Shown here one piece after another: positions 29,601 through 30,670 of a DNA stretch of 30,670 nucleotides. The stretch is taken from the IMG/VR virus record IMGVR_UViG_3300008116_000432, positions 1-30,670 of that record, one strand, 5' to 3'. Made by a program: the position numbers and the translations under genes. The first letter of the stretch is position 1; the number at the start of each line of letters is the position of its first letter. Source of the DNA: a virus. The notes under the pieces are model-generated. The model had not been told where the DNA came from and ran no database searches. It saw only the letters and a list, made by a program, of their open reading frames with translations.

Positions 29601-30670
29601 ACTACGGGTTCACAAGGAACCGTAGGTTCTCAAGGTACAATCGGCAGTCAAGGAACAATCGGCAGTCAAGGAACACAAGGAACTCAGGGTATTACGGGTT
29701 CACAAGGTACTATTGGGTCTCAAGGAACAATTGGTAGTCAGGGTACTACGGGCTCTCAAGGAACCGTAGGTTCTCAAGGTACAATCGGCAGTCAAGGAAC
29801 ACAAGGCGTACAAGGTCGACAAGGAACCCAAGGAACTACGGGCTCTCAAGGCACAATAGGTTCACAAGGTACAATTGGTAGTCAAGGAACGCAAGGAACT
29901 CAGGGTATTACGGGTTCTCAAGGTACACAAGGTACTACCGGTAGCCAAGGTACAATTGGTTCGCAAGGCGCAACGGGTTCACAAGGGACAGTTGGTTCAC
30001 AAGGAACAATTGGTACAACCGGTAGCCAAGGAACTCAGGGTACACAAGGCACTACTGGATCTCAAGGTACAATTGGTTCACAAGGAACGCAAGGTATCAC
30101 TGGGTCTCAGGGTACAATAGGAAGTCAAGGAACAATTGGTAGCCAAGGAACAACGGGTTCACAAGGTACTATTGGTAGCCAAGGTACACAAGGAACCGTA
30201 GGAAGTCAGGGTACTACGGGTTCTCAAGGAACCCAAGGCACACAAGGTCGACAAGGCACAACCGGTACACAAGGAACTATTGGAACCCAAGGATCTCAAG
30301 GCACACAAGGTATCACTGGGCCTCAGGGTACAATAGGAAGTCAAGGAACTATTGGTTCACAAGGAACGCAAGGTACACAAGGTATCACTGGGTCTCAGGG
30401 TACAATAGGAAGTCAAGGAACCGTAGGTTCTCAAGGTACAATCGGTTCACAAGGAACGCAAGGAACTCAGGGTACTACGGGTTCACAAGGAACTATTGGT
30501 ACACAAGGCACAACGGGGTCTCAAGGAACAGTTGGAAGTCAGGGTACACAAGGCATAACGGGCTCTCAAGGAACACAAGGTGTGCAAGGTCGACAAGGAA
30601 CCCAAGGAACAACTGGAAATATAAGCAATTATACGTTAGACGGTAATTTTGCGATAAACTATACACTGAC
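26676..30670 (+). CDS. Giant collagen-like fibre protein, C-terminus beyond the window
   Basis: This frame is open from the ATG to the window edge, so 1331 codons are visible. Residues 1-305 are the N-terminal part. W4-K-K-V-I-V-S-G-S matches the 24996 fibre anchor, beta-rich segments follow, and NVLVLDGTGNVKYR near residue 290 matches the repeated motif there. Residues 306-1314 are one continuous Gly-X-Y tract (about 336 triplets, mainly GTQGTT, GSQGTI, GSQGTV), roughly twice the shaft of the 5504 fibre. It lacks the charged KGD units seen in that fibre. After the tract begins a distal domain (NISNYTLDGNFAINYTL...) which is cut off. AGGGA precedes the start. A long trimeric rod presenting a receptor-binding tip is the likely form. 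Confidence 0.85.
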   Translation, partial: MPNWKKVIVSGSDARLNSLFVTNAVTASYGKFTKGATLTGSLLVTQSHISTVDYIDFTTTATPPFLTGRLQWIDDTKTLNIDTDINGFSIEIGHQNAVRVRNTNPFTLTKGIIVYINGESGQRPTVATASWTDDTDSATTLGFVAQNISTNGTGYVITNGLIRGINTTAFVPGTMLYLSASGQYTSTIPIAPFHGVRLGRTITQAVDGTIYVNVINGYELGELHDVLEINRKNGDLIIFDSSSRVYRNSKILSGSYGVSGSLNISQGLTGSTAKFTAIPNGTNETNVLVLDGTGNVKYRTNLSLQGTQGTQGTQGTIGLQGTQGTVGSQGTTGSQGTQGTQGRQGTQGITGSQGTVGSQGTIGSQGTQGTQGTTGSQGTIGSQGTVGSQGTQGTTGSQGTIGTTGSQGTQGTQGSQGTQGTTGSQGTIGSQGTIGTQGTQGTQGTTGSQGTIGTTGSQGTLGSQGTIGSQGTQGTQGRQGTTGSQGTQGTTGSQGTTGSQGTQGTQGSQGTQGITGSQGTTGSQGTIGSQGIQGTQGTTGSQGTQGTTGSQGTIGSQGTIGSQGTQGTQGTQGTTGSQGTIGSQGTVGSQGTIGSQGTIGSQGTIGSQGTVGSQGTIGSQGTQGITGSQGTIGTQGTQGITGSQGTIGSQGIQGTTGSQGTIGSQGTQGTTGSQGTIGTTGSQGTVGSQGTQGTQGTVGSQGTIGSQGTQGTQGRQGTTGSQGTIGSQGTTGSQGTQGTVGSQGTTGSQGTIGTTGSQGTQGTTGSQGTIGSQGTQGTTGSQGTIGSQGTQGTQGTQGTTGSQGTIGTTGTQGTVGSQGTIGSQGTQGTTGSQGTQGPQGITGSQGTTGSQGTIGSQGTVGSQGTQGTTGSQGTVGSQGTIGSQGTQGVQGRQGTQGTQGITGSQGTIGSQGTIGSQGTIGSQGTQGTQGTQGTTGSQGTIGSQGTIGSQGTIGSQGTQGTVGSQGTIGSQGTQGTTGSQGTVGSQGTIGSQGTIGSQGTQGTQGITGSQGTIGSQGTIGSQGTTGSQGTVGSQGTIGSQGTQGVQGRQGTQGTTGSQGTIGSQGTIGSQGTQGTQGITGSQGTQGTTGSQGTIGSQGATGSQGTVGSQGTIGTTGSQGTQGTQGTTGSQGTIGSQGTQGITGSQGTIGSQGTIGSQGTTGSQGTIGSQGTQGTVGSQGTTGSQGTQGTQGRQGTTGTQGTIGTQGSQGTQGITGPQGTIGSQGTIGSQGTQGTQGITGSQGTIGSQGTVGSQGTIGSQGTQGTQGTTGSQGTIGTQGTTGSQGTVGSQGTQGITGSQGTQGVQGRQGTQGTTGNISNYTLDGNFAINYTL
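27591..30617 (+). repeat. Collagen-coding tandem repeat tract 2
   Basis: This 3,027-base tract is an unbroken series of 9-base units of the CAAGGTACTATTGGTTCA kind, giving about 336 Gly-X-Y triplets without a frame break. Synonymous changes are frequent. Longer blocks recur, such as those coding GVQGRQGTQGT and GITGSQGTIGSQGT, so copy number probably changes by recombination. Confidence 0.9.

Noticed and set aside
1-30670. tRNA genes, insertion sequences, attachment sites or recoded stops
   Set aside because: No cloverleaf, transposase or terminal inverted repeat was seen on reading, and all genes end at normal stops in the standard code.

Overview
This looks like part of the genome of a T4-superfamily tailed phage (myovirus-type head and packaging genes) with an AT-rich genome. 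Every gene reads on the + strand. The T4-type core genes recognised from sequence motifs are: DNA primase (gp61-like), recombination nuclease and ATPase (gp47 and gp46, here one fused protein), large terminase (gp17), portal (gp20), prohead protease (gp21), scaffold (gp22) and major capsid protein (gp23). The host is probably a Bacteroidota bacterium, perhaps a flavobacterium. The grounds are a signal peptide ending in Phe-Ala-Gln, many starts without a Shine-Dalgarno sequence, and a ribosomal protein S21-like gene of the Bacteroidota style. The host call is an inference.

Layout. Positions 1-1370 hold a truncated gene tail, two unknown small genes and a GIY-YIG (SegE-like) nuclease gene. Positions 1409-5478 hold primase and the Mre11-Rad50 fusion, joined by an ATGA overlap. 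Positions 5504-9454 encode a long fibre with 170 Gly-X-Y collagen triplets. Positions 9487-11886 encode an unusual fusion of an NMNAT-like nucleotidyltransferase to a domain with the KxDG, EG and K motifs of polynucleotide ligases. Positions 11930-13590 hold small genes, including two membrane or exported coiled-coil proteins that could be lysis spanins. Positions 13595-23677 are the head cassette: terminase, portal, unknown protein, two DUF5872-like basic proteins, a 57-residue Hc1-like protein, prohead protease, several small proteins (one DUF3008-like), S21, scaffold and capsid. It closes with a strong intrinsic terminator at 23701-23730.

Positions 23762-30670 form a virion-appendage cassette. 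It holds small structural proteins, a fibre with an internal 70-residue duplication, two tiny overlapping genes, and a giant collagen-like fibre (at least 336 Gly-X-Y triplets) that runs off the end of the window.

How the genes fit together. The head cassette is a near-complete assembly line: scaffold, protease, portal, capsid shell and packaging motor. Several flanking small proteins carry N-terminal L/I-x-E motifs resembling T4 gp21 cleavage sites, so they may be internal head proteins. Fibres at both ends of the head cassette share collagen tracts, and two downstream fibres share an N-terminal anchor. The most interesting items are the NMNAT-ligase fusion, the single-chain Mre11-Rad50, the phage S21 together with selective Shine-Dalgarno use, and the giant collagen fibre.
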